Part shown: positions 42,405 through 50,394 of the stretch, piece by piece | Layout of the letters: every line of letters starts with the position of its first letter | How positions within the stretch are numbered: position 1 is the first letter of the stretch | Assembly (NCBI RefSeq): GCF_006381105.1 | Contig: NZ_VDET01000002.1 | Coordinates: 1,582,121 to 1,646,120 of the forward strand | Source: Flavicella sediminum | GTDB taxonomy: Bacteria; Bacteroidota; Bacteroidia; Flavobacteriales; Flavobacteriaceae | DNA: 64,000 nt | Reading direction: 5' to 3' | Made by a program: the position numbers and the translations under genes | Notes under the pieces: model-generated | The model's input: only the letters and a program-made list of their open reading frames with translations | Database searches by the model: none | Told to the model about the DNA's origin: nothing

Positions 42405-43382
42405 ATGATAAAAGCAGGAATTGTAGGAGGAGCTGGTTATACAGCGGGAGAATTGATAAGATTGATAAATAATCACGCAAAAGTAACCTTAGATTTTGTG
42501 TACAGTACGTCTAACGCAGGTAATAAATTGTACGCAGTGCATGCCGACCTATTAGGTGATACGGAACAAAAATTTACGGATACCATCAATCCTGATGTAG
42601 ATGTTTTGTTTTTATGTTTAGGTCATGGAAACTCTACCGCATTTTTACAGAACAATACTTTTTCTGATGCCACTAAAATCATCGATTTGTCAAACGATTT
42701 CCGTTTGAATGCAGATGCTAATTTTGAAGGAAAAGATTTTGTATATGGTTTGCCAGAAGTTTCTAAAGAAGAAATAAAAAAAGCAAAATACATTGCAAAT
42801 CCTGGTTGTTTTGCAAGCTGTATTCAATTTGGTTTGTTGCCATTAGCAAAAGCAAAAAAGCTAGAGAACGATATTCATATCAATGCCACTACAGGTGCAA
42901 CAGGTGCTGGAGTTTCTCCAACATCGACTTCACATTTTCCTTGGAGAGATAATAATTTTTCAGTGTACAAACCTTTTACGCACCAACATTTAGGTGAAAT
43001 AGGAGAGACTTTAGAATTGTTGCAAGGAACAAAGGCAGGTGAATTGTTCTTTATTCCAAATCGCGGTAATTTTAGTCGTGGAATTTTTGCTTCTATTTAC
43101 ACAAAATTCAATGGAACTTTAGAAGAAGCGAAAGCTTTGTATACGGAGTTTTATAAAGACCAACCTTTTGTTCATATTACAGATGTACCGGTAAGTATGA
43201 AACAGGTGGTAAACACAAATAAATGTGCAATTTCTTTAATTAAGCACGGTGATAATTTGTTGATCTATTCAGCAATAGATAATTTGTTAAAAGGAGCCTC
43301 TGGACAAGCAATTCAAAACATGAATTTAATTTTCGGTTATGAAGAGACAGAAGGTTTGCATTTAAAAGGTACAGCATTTTAA
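42405..43382 (+). CDS. argC: N-acetyl-gamma-glutamyl-phosphate reductase
   Basis: 325 residues. NAD(P) motif GIVGGAGYTAGELIRL at the N-terminus; the catalytic Cys lies in YIANPGCFASCIQFGLLPL near residue 133; the substrate His region HQHLGEIGETL is present. It reduces the acyl-glutamyl phosphate to the semialdehyde. In bacteria using succinylated intermediates the same family acts on the N-succinyl substrate. Confidence 0.95.
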   Translation: MIKAGIVGGAGYTAGELIRLINNHAKVTLDFVYSTSNAGNKLYAVHADLLGDTEQKFTDTINPDVDVLFLCLGHGNSTAFLQNNTFSDATKIIDLSNDFRLNADANFEGKDFVYGLPEVSKEEIKKAKYIANPGCFASCIQFGLLPLAKAKKLENDIHINATTGATGAGVSPTSTSHFPWRDNNFSVYKPFTHQHLGEIGETLELLQGTKAGELFFIPNRGNFSRGIFASIYTKFNGTLEEAKALYTEFYKDQPFVHITDVPVSMKQVVNTNKCAISLIKHGDNLLIYSAIDNLLKGASGQAIQNMNLIFGYEETEGLHLKGTAF

Positions 43383-43459
43383 TATAGTACATAGTATTTA
43401 GTACAAAGTATTAAGAATAATACTAAGTACTCATTACTCAGTACCTAATACTAAGAAAA
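43383..43459 (+). repeat. Degenerate palindromic spacer repeat between argC and argD
   Basis: TAGTAC, AGTATTTAGTAC, AAAGTATT on the left mirror AATACTAAGTACT, CAGTACC, AATACT on the right, so the spacer can fold into one long imperfect hairpin. Different core words from the argG-argC array. Confidence 0.65.
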
Positions 43460-44587
43460 ATGAAATTATTTGATGTATACCCATTATATAACGTAACTCC
43501 TGTAAAAGCAGAAGGTTGTTATGTTTGGGACGAAAAAAACGAAAAATATTTAGATTTATATGGTGGGCATGGTGTAATCTCAATAGGACATACACACCCT
43601 CATTATAAAGAAACATTAGAAAAACAATTGAGTGCCATTGGTTTTTATTCCAATGCCATTCAAAATCCATTGCAACAAGAACTGTCTGATAAGTTGGGCG
43701 ATTTGTCTGGTTGTGGAGAAGCATACGAATTGTTTTTATGTTCTACAGGAGCAGAGGCAAATGAAAATGCAATCAAAGTAGCTTCTTTTGTAAATCAAAA
43801 ATCAAGAGTTATTGCTTTTCAAAACGGATTTCATGGACGTACTTCTGCAGCAGTTTCTGTAACGGATAATAAAAAAATTATTGCGCCCGTAAATGCGCAC
43901 AATCCAGTTACAATTTTAGCTTTAAATGATATTGATGCTGTTAAAGTAGAAATAGCAAAAGGAGATGTTTCTTCAGTAATTATTGAGCCTATTCAAGGTG
44001 TTGGTGGTTTAGATCAACCTACTACAGAATTTTTACAAGCGCTTAGAAAAATTACTGCTGAAAATAATGTGTGCTTGATTTTAGATGAAGTACAATCAGG
44101 TTATGGAAGAAGTGGAAAATTCTTTGCACATCAGTTGCATGACATCAAACCAGATATTATTTCTTTAGCAAAAGGAATGGGGAACGGTTTTCCAATTGGA
44201 GGCGTACTTATTGCCAAGCATATTGAATCTTGGTATGGAATGCTAGGAACAACTTTTGGAGGTTCGCATTTGGCATGTGCAGCAGGTATTGCTGTTTTAG
44301 ATGTTATAAAAAGTGAAAATTTATTGCAAAATGTGCAAGACATTAATACATACTTTAAAGAGCAAGTAAAAGATTTACCAGGTGTAAAGCAAATTAAAGG
44401 ACAAGGATTAATGCTTGGTTTAGAATTTGATTTTGAAGTAGGAGAGCTTCGCAAAAAATTAATTTACGACGAAAAAATATTTACCGGTGGTGCCATGAAC
44501 AAAAACTTATTGCGAATTTTACCTCCTTTAAATGTAACAAAACAAGATATTGATGTATTTGTAATAGCATTGAAGAAATTATTATAA
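43460..44587 (+). CDS. argD: N-acyl-ornithine aminotransferase
   Basis: 375 residues, class III PLP aminotransferase. LYGGHGVISIGHTHPHY, STGAEANENAIKVA, LDEVQSGYGRSGKFFAHQ and the PLP lysine in LAKGMGNGFPIGG are typical of ArgD. It forms N-acylornithine from the semialdehyde with glutamate. Because argF' is of the succinylornithine type, the natural acyl group may be succinyl. It is the last gene before a palindrome and a terminator, so the upstream arg transcript probably ends here. Confidence 0.94.
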   Translation: MKLFDVYPLYNVTPVKAEGCYVWDEKNEKYLDLYGGHGVISIGHTHPHYKETLEKQLSAIGFYSNAIQNPLQQELSDKLGDLSGCGEAYELFLCSTGAEANENAIKVASFVNQKSRVIAFQNGFHGRTSAAVSVTDNKKIIAPVNAHNPVTILALNDIDAVKVEIAKGDVSSVIIEPIQGVGGLDQPTTEFLQALRKITAENNVCLILDEVQSGYGRSGKFFAHQLHDIKPDIISLAKGMGNGFPIGGVLIAKHIESWYGMLGTTFGGSHLACAAGIAVLDVIKSENLLQNVQDINTYFKEQVKDLPGVKQIKGQGLMLGLEFDFEVGELRKKLIYDEKIFTGGAMNKNLLRILPPLNVTKQDIDVFVIALKKLL

Positions 44588-44595
44588 AAACACAT

Positions 44596-44628
44596 AAACC
44601 TAACAGGTCTCTAAGACCTGTTAGGTTT
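44596..44628. repeat. Perfect palindrome AAACCTAACAGGTCT
   Basis: A 15-base stem (44596-44610 and 44614-44628) with loop CTA. From memory, similar AACCTAACAGGT palindromes recur between genes in Flavobacteria, suggesting a dispersed intergenic element; this needs a genome count. Confidence 0.75.
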
Positions 44629-44649
44629 GAGAAGCTATTACTGGTTTTA

Positions 44650-44681
44650 AAGAGTTTTTGCGCAAGCAAGAACTCTTTTTC
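44650..44681 (+). terminator. Terminator after argD
   Basis: AAGAGTT/AACTCTT outer stem (44650-44656 and 44671-44677) and TTGC/GCAA inner stem, followed by T-run. Confidence 0.75.
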
Positions 44682-45011
44682 GTTTAAGAGAATAGGGTTT
44701 AAATATTATTCGTCTTTTTACATTTTTATAAGTGTCAAATAAATTTCTAGTTGCTAACTAATCAAGAAAGCTACAGCTTCAAGAAACGACAATATCAGCA
44801 GTATTGAATTTGTTTCATTTTTGTTTTTAGTCATATAGGATGTGATACATCTCTAAATAGTATTTTGGATAGGTTTTTTTATTCTTTTTTTCATTTTATT
44901 GCTTCATAGTATATGCCTTAGTGTTAGAAATGAGAACCCAATTGAGGGATATGAGTCCCTGTATCAGAAGTCTATATTGTTTTTTTGTGTAAAACTTTAA
45001 ATATAGATATT
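44682..45011. other. Gap between argD terminator and T9SS gene
   Basis: AT-rich, no gene. An AGGGA/TCCCT hairpin lies at 44945-44960 and may form part of the leader of the next gene; no clear TAnnTTTG box was found. Confidence 0.4.
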
Positions 45012-45989
45012 ATGAAAACAAAATTACTTTTAAGTGGTTTATTAACTTTATGTATGAGTGCTTTTACAACGACTAGCGCACAAGTAACTTACAATCAAGT
45101 TTGGGTGGATTACGGGAATTCAGAATATTATGGGGCCGTATCTACTATGGCGTCTCAAGACACACCGGGTTCTACTGAGTATTATGATTATACTTCAGAC
45201 TCACCGGCAGTTTCATTGCCTACAGGTGCGGCAAGCAAAACAGCCTTTAAATATGTGAAAGCTAGCACAGGGGCAACTTCGGGGTTTCCTAGCTTTACAG
45301 TTCAACTTAATGGGAATTTAGACGATGCAGCAGTTACTGCTACCATCGATATTAATGTGAAAATTACTCTTTATATAGTGGCAGATCCAGATGCTAGTAC
45401 AGGAGTAGACTTGTCTGCTTTGACTAATAATGGAGCTGACATGAAGTTTACCTTACAACTAAAAGATTCTGATGGAAATGCTAGCACAAGAACTAGTGCG
45501 AGACCTCTAGGAGCTACCATTGATTTTAATACGGGGTGGCAAGAGTTAGATTTTAAGGTTCAAATTAGAACTCAAGATGCTACAAATTTAAACCAGTACG
45601 ACCAAGCGATACTTCTTTTAGGTAATACAACATTAGATCCAGTTAGTGGCTTAAAGTTCTACACAGATGGTACTAACTTTTTAAATGAAGATGTGTCTAT
45701 TTATGTTAGTAGTATCGTATCAGATACTGCCTTAGATGCAACTATATTAGCTACGAACGACAATATTGATAAAGCAGAGGCCCTTTTGTTTTACCCGAAC
45801 CCTGCAGAGGATAAAATATTTTTATCTGACAATGTGGAATCTGTTAAAATATTTAATACAGTAGGTGCTCTAGTTATGGAGTCTAATACAAATAAGTTAG
45901 ATGTAAGCAGTTTGTATAAAGGTGTTTATGTTGCTGAGATGAAGGTAGAGAATGGTGTTAAATCCGTAAAACGTTTTATAAAAAAATAA
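45012..45989 (+). CDS. Secreted protein with type IX sorting domain
   Basis: 325 residues from ATG at 45012. A signal peptide (MKTKLLLSGLLTLCMSAF, cleaved near SAQ) is followed by a ~240-residue beta-rich domain without recognised family, poor in Cys and rich in Thr, Ser and Asp. The last ~70 residues (LLFYPNPAEDKIFLSD ... YKGVYVAEMKVENGVKSVKRFIKK) are a type A T9SS C-terminal domain, so it is exported across the outer membrane and fixed to the surface or released. It sits inside the arginine cluster with its own terminator, so it looks inserted. Possible role in polysaccharide binding, given the CBM remnant downstream. Confidence 0.85.
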   Translation: MKTKLLLSGLLTLCMSAFTTTSAQVTYNQVWVDYGNSEYYGAVSTMASQDTPGSTEYYDYTSDSPAVSLPTGAASKTAFKYVKASTGATSGFPSFTVQLNGNLDDAAVTATIDINVKITLYIVADPDASTGVDLSALTNNGADMKFTLQLKDSDGNASTRTSARPLGATIDFNTGWQELDFKVQIRTQDATNLNQYDQAILLLGNTTLDPVSGLKFYTDGTNFLNEDVSIYVSSIVSDTALDATILATNDNIDKAEALLFYPNPAEDKIFLSDNVESVKIFNTVGALVMESNTNKLDVSSLYKGVYVAEMKVENGVKSVKRFIKK

Positions 45990-46004
45990 GTAACTGCGGA
46001 ATTT

Positions 46005-46047
46005 AAAAAAAGAAGCTTTGTACAATAGATGCAAAGCTTCTTTTTTT
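46005..46047 (+). terminator. Terminator of the T9SS gene
   Basis: AGAAGCTTTG (46011-46020) pairs with CAAAGCTTCT (46032-46041), flanked by A- and T-tracts. Confidence 0.9.
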
Positions 46048-46142
46048 AATGAATACTAGCAAGGAATTTAATTCGTGTCTTTTATCCTGTTGTTTGAAGT
46101 CGTTATAATTTATAGATGAGATGATTTGCTCTAGCTGAATAG

Positions 46143-47099
46143 GGAAGCAAAGTTCTTTATGCAAATGAATTATTAATAAGAGATAATAGTGAAAATATTA
46201 ACTCTTTTATACTACAAGAAAACGAGGAAGGATTTTGTGCTATTGACGGACAGATTAACAATAATCAGTCAGGTTATACAGGAGATGGTTTTGCTAATAC
46301 GGATCATGCAAGAAGTTATGGGATCAATTGGCTAATAGTTGGTAATTCGGGTTCCAATACATTTACATGGAAACATGCCTGTCCAAGTGATAGAATAGGA
46401 AATTTATCAGTGAATGGAGAATAGGGTTTATGTAATATAGATTATTTCCAGGTTGAAGGACCTAATGCTATTGCTGCTTCGTGTGAACTGCTTAAGCATA
46501 GCAATATAAATTTAGAGAAGGAAAATGTGATTCGGGTTTACTCAAATCGATCGTCTTCAATATTTACACTTTCAAAAAAAGTAGTCCAAGTCGAGGTATA
46601 TCGTATGAATGGACAATTAGAATTTGGTGCTGATGAATATGTTAGTAAGCCTTTTTCTGTAAAACACTTGCAATTAAGAGTGCAAAAATTACTTCAGAAT
46701 AGTATTCAAATAAAGCAGCATTTCTCGAAAAATAGTATGTTGCCAAAAGATGATATCAAGCTTGAATTATCTAAAAAAGACCAATTATTTATTGAGAATA
46801 TTATCAAAGTAATAGAGAAAAATTATGCGGATTCTAATTTTGGCGTGCAAGAGTTGTCTGTTGAGATAGGATTGAGTACCTCACAACTTTATAGACGATT
46901 AAAACAGTTTACAGGTCAGGTTCCTATTGTTTATCTGCGCAATTATAGACTTCAAAAAGCGGCAGAGCTACTAAGAAGTAATGAGGGCTTTAATGTTTCT
47001 GAAGTTCGGTATCAAATAGGTATAGAGTCTAAATCGTATTTCTCAACATCTTTCAAAAAATTGTATGGAGTCTCTCCATCAGATTTTTTAAAACTTTAA
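46143..47099 (+). pseudogene. Chimeric remnant: CBM6/T9SS protein joined to hybrid two-component regulator
   Basis: One frame holds pieces of two unrelated genes. From 46143 it reads a CBM6-like module (GYTGDGFANTDHA, GINWLIVG, RIGNLSVNG) with an in-frame TAG at 46422-46424. It continues with NIDYFQVEGPNA and the start of a T9SS sorting domain (RVYSNRSSSIFTLSK, VYRMNGQL). At about 46622 it switches without a frame change to the end of a receiver domain (FGADEYVSKPFSVKHLQLRVQKLL) and an AraC HTH (LSVEIGLSTSQLYRRLK ... YFSTSFKKLYGVSPSDFLKL), the C-terminus of a hybrid two-component system. A deletion between a glycan-active gene and its regulator explains this. The piece 46527-47099 remains open and could still make a DNA-binding fragment. 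Confidence 0.8.
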
Positions 47100-47210
47100 T
47101 GCTGAGTGTAAGTTCAAGTTGGTCTGTTTTAGTTTTTACTGTAAAGGTAAGCCGAAATGGATTATTGGCTTTGTATGAACTAGTAAAATGAAAAAACTAA
47201 TAAGTCACCT

Positions 47211-47222
47211 TAGTGATCACTA
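47211..47222. promoter_or_regulatory. Perfect 12-base palindrome upstream of argF'
   Basis: TAGTGATCACTA, 135 bases before the -7 box of argF'. Candidate operator; unassigned. Confidence 0.3.
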
Positions 47223-47356
47223 TTTCAGGATAGTTATATTTTAATTTTCAAAACGAAATTTTAACTTAGAAAAGTTTCATTTTTTAATATAGGGTCACGC
47301 TTAAAAATGCTTTTTTTGTTTACCAAATCTAAATAGTTTATCTACAACAAATTCCT

Positions 47357-47364
47357 TAATTTTG
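47357..47364 (+). promoter_or_regulatory. -7 box of argF'
   Basis: TAATTTTG lies 26 bases before the ATG at 47390. It gives the second half of the arg cluster its own promoter after the insertion. Confidence 0.55.
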
Positions 47365-47389
47365 AGCCTTATTAATATATAGGAAGTCC

Positions 47390-48346
47390 ATGAAACATTA
47401 CTTATCCATTCACGATTTACCAAGCATCAAAGATACCGTTGCAGAGGCCATAGAGTTAAAGAAAAATCCACTACAATTTCAAGATTTAGGAAAAAACAAA
47501 ACCATTGGTTTGTTGTTCTTTAATAACAGTTTACGTACGCGTTTAAGTACGCAAAAAGCGGCTTTGAATTTAGGAATGGAGCCTATAGTCATGAATTTTG
47601 GTGCCGAAGGGTGGCAATTAGAATTTGAAGATGGTCGAGTGATGGATCAAGGAAAGTCGGAACATGTAAAAGAGGCTGCTGCCGTAATTTCTCAATATTG
47701 TGATATTATTGCTATTCGTGCATTTGCAGGATTAGAGGACAAAGAAAAAGATGAAGCAGAAGAAGTATTATCTGCTTTTGTAAAATATGCTACGGTTCCC
47801 ATTTTAAATATGGAATCTTCAGTTGGGCATCCTTTGCAAGCTTTGGCAGATGCTATTACGATTGAAGAACACAAGCCCACAAAAAAGAAATTGAAAGTCG
47901 TTTTGTCTTGGGCACCACATCCAAAAGCGTTGCCGCATGCAGTGGGAAATTCATTTGCTGAAATGGCCTTGGCGCATGAAGATGATTTTGAAGTGGTCAT
48001 TACACATCCAAAGGGATATGAGTTGAATCCTGAAAAAACGAAAGGAGCTACTATTGAATACGATCAAAAGAAAGCCTTTGAAGGAGCCGATTTTATTTAT
48101 ACAAAAAACTGGTCTTCATATAAGGATTATGGCCAAGTTGTTTGTAAAGATGCGTCTTGGACTATCAATAATGAAAAAATGGCCCTTACAGACAATGCGA
48201 AATTTATGCACTGTTTACCAGTTCGTAGAAATGTGGTGGTTGCCGATGAGGTAATTGATTCTGAAAATTCTATTGTTATCAAACAAGCCAATAATAGAAC
48301 GTATTCTGCGCAAATAGTATTGAAAAAAATATTGGAAAATTTATAA
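47390..48346 (+). CDS. argF': N-succinyl/acetyl-ornithine transcarbamylase
   Basis: 318 residues. Carbamoyl-phosphate site SLRTRLSTQKAALNLGM near 47, HPLQALADAITIEE near 146, KNWSSYKDYG and HCLPVRRN place it in the Bacteroides SOTCase / Xanthomonas AOTCase family rather than ordinary OTCase. Residue 90, which is Pro in B. fragilis SOTCase and Glu (92) in X. campestris AOTCase and decides succinyl versus acetyl substrate, is Ser here (QGKSEHV). It makes N-acylcitrulline, later deacylated by the argE product. First gene of argF'-argB-argE. Confidence 0.94.
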   Translation: MKHYLSIHDLPSIKDTVAEAIELKKNPLQFQDLGKNKTIGLLFFNNSLRTRLSTQKAALNLGMEPIVMNFGAEGWQLEFEDGRVMDQGKSEHVKEAAAVISQYCDIIAIRAFAGLEDKEKDEAEEVLSAFVKYATVPILNMESSVGHPLQALADAITIEEHKPTKKKLKVVLSWAPHPKALPHAVGNSFAEMALAHEDDFEVVITHPKGYELNPEKTKGATIEYDQKKAFEGADFIYTKNWSSYKDYGQVVCKDASWTINNEKMALTDNAKFMHCLPVRRNVVVADEVIDSENSIVIKQANNRTYSAQIVLKKILENL

Positions 48347-48417
48347 CTAGCCGTTTGCTTTTAGCTGTTTGCCATTAGTTGCTAATAGCCAAAAGCCAAT
48401 AGCTAATAGCTAGAAGA
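48347..48417 (+). repeat. Degenerate palindromic spacer repeat between argF' and argB
   Basis: Variants of TTAGCTGTTTGCCATTAG, GCTAATAGCC, AGCCAATAGC and TAATAGCTAG alternate, like the array at 42316-42404. Confidence 0.7.
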
Positions 48418-49197
48418 ATGAAACAAAAACTAACAATAGTAAAAGTAGGAGGAAATGTAATTAACAATCCTGTTGCTTTGGAAAGCTTCTTAACAGATTT
48501 TGCTAAAGTTGAAGGACATAAAATATTAGTCCACGGAGGAGGAAAAAGAGCTACGCAATTGGCGGCAGATTTAGGGATAGAGGCTACAATGATCAATGGA
48601 AGAAGAGTGACAGATGCCACTACTTTAGAAATTGTGACAATGGTGTATGCGGGTTTATTAAACAAAAATATTACAGCGACTTTACAAAAATTCAATTGCA
48701 ATGCATTGGGCTTGTCGGGTGCAGATGGAAATTCTATCCAAGCGCATAAACGTATTGTAAAAGATATAGATTATGGTTTTGCAGGTGATGTGGATGGTAT
48801 CAATGCAACAAATATTTCTACGTTTATTGAAGGAGGAATGACACCTGTATTTTGTGCCATTACACATGATGGCAAAGGACAGTTGTTAAATACCAATGCA
48901 GATACAATCGCTTCTACAATTGCTGTAGGAATGTCTGAAAACTATGAGGTATCTTTGATTTATACCTTTGAAAAAAATGGGGTGTTAACGTCTATCGATG
49001 ATGATAATTCTGTGATTACAGATATCAATTCAGAAAAATACACACAGTTAAAAACTGACGGAATTATTGCCGATGGTATGTTGCCAAAAATGGAAAACTG
49101 TTTTGATGCATTGCAAAAAGGAGTGTCAAAAGTGATTATCGGAAATCCAACCGTAATTTTAAATAAAGAACAATTATTTACAACCTTGACTTTGTAA
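48418..49197 (+). CDS. argB: N-acyl-glutamate kinase
   Basis: 259 residues, amino-acid kinase fold. KVGGNVINN at the N-terminus, ILVHGGGKRATQLA near 40, INGRRVTDATTLEIVTMV and NADTIASTIAVGM match acetylglutamate kinases. It has no long N-terminal helix, which is the part needed for arginine inhibition in hexameric forms, so control may rest on transcription. Follows argF' after a repeat spacer. Confidence 0.94.
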   Translation: MKQKLTIVKVGGNVINNPVALESFLTDFAKVEGHKILVHGGGKRATQLAADLGIEATMINGRRVTDATTLEIVTMVYAGLLNKNITATLQKFNCNALGLSGADGNSIQAHKRIVKDIDYGFAGDVDGINATNISTFIEGGMTPVFCAITHDGKGQLLNTNADTIASTIAVGMSENYEVSLIYTFEKNGVLTSIDDDNSVITDINSEKYTQLKTDGIIADGMLPKMENCFDALQKGVSKVIIGNPTVILNKEQLFTTLTL

Positions 49198-49244
49198 ATT
49201 AATTTGCACACAACATTTGTTGAAGTGTGCATAAAAATAGATAG

Positions 49245-50306
49245 ATGGTAGAGAAATTACAAGAAGAAGCCTTAGCGCTTTTAAAAGAACTGATCCCAAT
49301 ACAGTCTTTTTCAAAAGAAGAACAACCAACGGCTAATTTATTGGCTAGCTGGTTAGAAGTTAGGGGTATTGAAGTACATATGGATTTGTACAATGTTTGG
49401 GCAGTGAACAAACATTTTGACGAGGCCAAACCAACCATTTTACTAAATTCTCATCATGATACTGTAAAGCCAAATGCGGCTTATACAAGAGATCCGTTTG
49501 CAGCCACTGTGGAAGAAGGTAAGTTGTATGGTTTAGGTTCAAATGATGCTGGAGGTTGCTTGGTAGGATTGCTTTCAGCCTTTGTGTATTTTTATGACAA
49601 GCAGAATTTAAAGTACAATTTTGTAATTGCAGCAACTGCAGAAGAAGAAATTTCAGGTGAAAATGGAATTGCTTATATGCAGCCTATTTTACCGAAGATT
49701 GATTTTGCTATTGTGGGTGAACCTACTTTGCTAGATTTGGCCATTGCAGAAAAAGGCTTAGTAGTTTTTGATGGAAAAGTAACTGGAACCCCAGGGCATG
49801 CAGCGCATATTCCAAACAATCAGAATCCAATATTTATGGCTTTAAAGGATTTAAACTGGTTCAATACCTATGAATTTCCAAAAGTTTCAGAAGCCTTAGG
49901 GAAAGTAAAAATGACCGTTTCTCAAATAAACGCGGGAAAACAACACAATGTAGTTCCTTCTGAGTTGAATTTTGTTGTAGATTGTAGAGTGACAGATGCC
50001 TATTCTAACGAAGAAATTGCAAAAATAATTGCAGAAAACACCGAAAATGAAGTACTACCAAGATCTCTTCGATTGAATTCTTCTTCTATAAATCCTAATC
50101 ATGAATTTGTAAAAGCAGGATTAAAATTGGGTAAAAATACCTACGGTTCTCCAACTTTATCAGACCAATGCAGATTGGATTGTCAGAGTGTGAAATTAGG
50201 TCCTGGCGATTCTTTAAGATCTCACTCTGCAGATGAATTTATTTATGTGCAAGAAGTAAAAGATGGTGTCAAATTTTACATAGATATTTTAAGCGAAATC
50301 GTTTAA
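49245..50306 (+). CDS. argE: M20 family deacylase (acylcitrulline/acylornithine)
   Basis: 353 residues. Metal and catalytic residues are seen in LLNSHHDTVKP, GLGSNDAGGC, ATAEEEISGENG and IVGEPTLLDLA; the dimerisation domain includes GTPGHAAHIPNNQNP. In SOTCase-type pathways this enzyme removes the acyl group from citrulline rather than ornithine. Located between argB and argH, 47 bases after argB. Confidence 0.9.
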   Translation: MVEKLQEEALALLKELIPIQSFSKEEQPTANLLASWLEVRGIEVHMDLYNVWAVNKHFDEAKPTILLNSHHDTVKPNAAYTRDPFAATVEEGKLYGLGSNDAGGCLVGLLSAFVYFYDKQNLKYNFVIAATAEEEISGENGIAYMQPILPKIDFAIVGEPTLLDLAIAEKGLVVFDGKVTGTPGHAAHIPNNQNPIFMALKDLNWFNTYEFPKVSEALGKVKMTVSQINAGKQHNVVPSELNFVVDCRVTDAYSNEEIAKIIAENTENEVLPRSLRLNSSSINPNHEFVKAGLKLGKNTYGSPTLSDQCRLDCQSVKLGPGDSLRSHSADEFIYVQEVKDGVKFYIDILSEIV

Positions 50307-50365
50307 AAAAAAGTTTTAACGTTTAATAATTGGCATGCGATTTTTCTCTTTATCATTGAAAAGAG

Positions 50366-50373
50366 TATCTTTG
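50366..50373 (+). promoter_or_regulatory. -7 box of argH
   Basis: TATCTTTG, with a T-run about 20 bases upstream; the same layout (T-run, then TATCTTTGC) appears at 40300-40331 before the arg cluster. Confidence 0.5.
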
Positions 50374-50394
50374 CGGCACACAAAAAGTACAGAT

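Noticed and set aside
47530..47545. TTACGTACGCG in argF'
   Set aside because: Codes for the conserved LRTRL substrate loop; not an operator.
42316..48417. CRISPR-like array in the arg spacers
   Set aside because: Words are short, vary in sequence and alternate orientation; there are no fixed-length spacers or cas genes.
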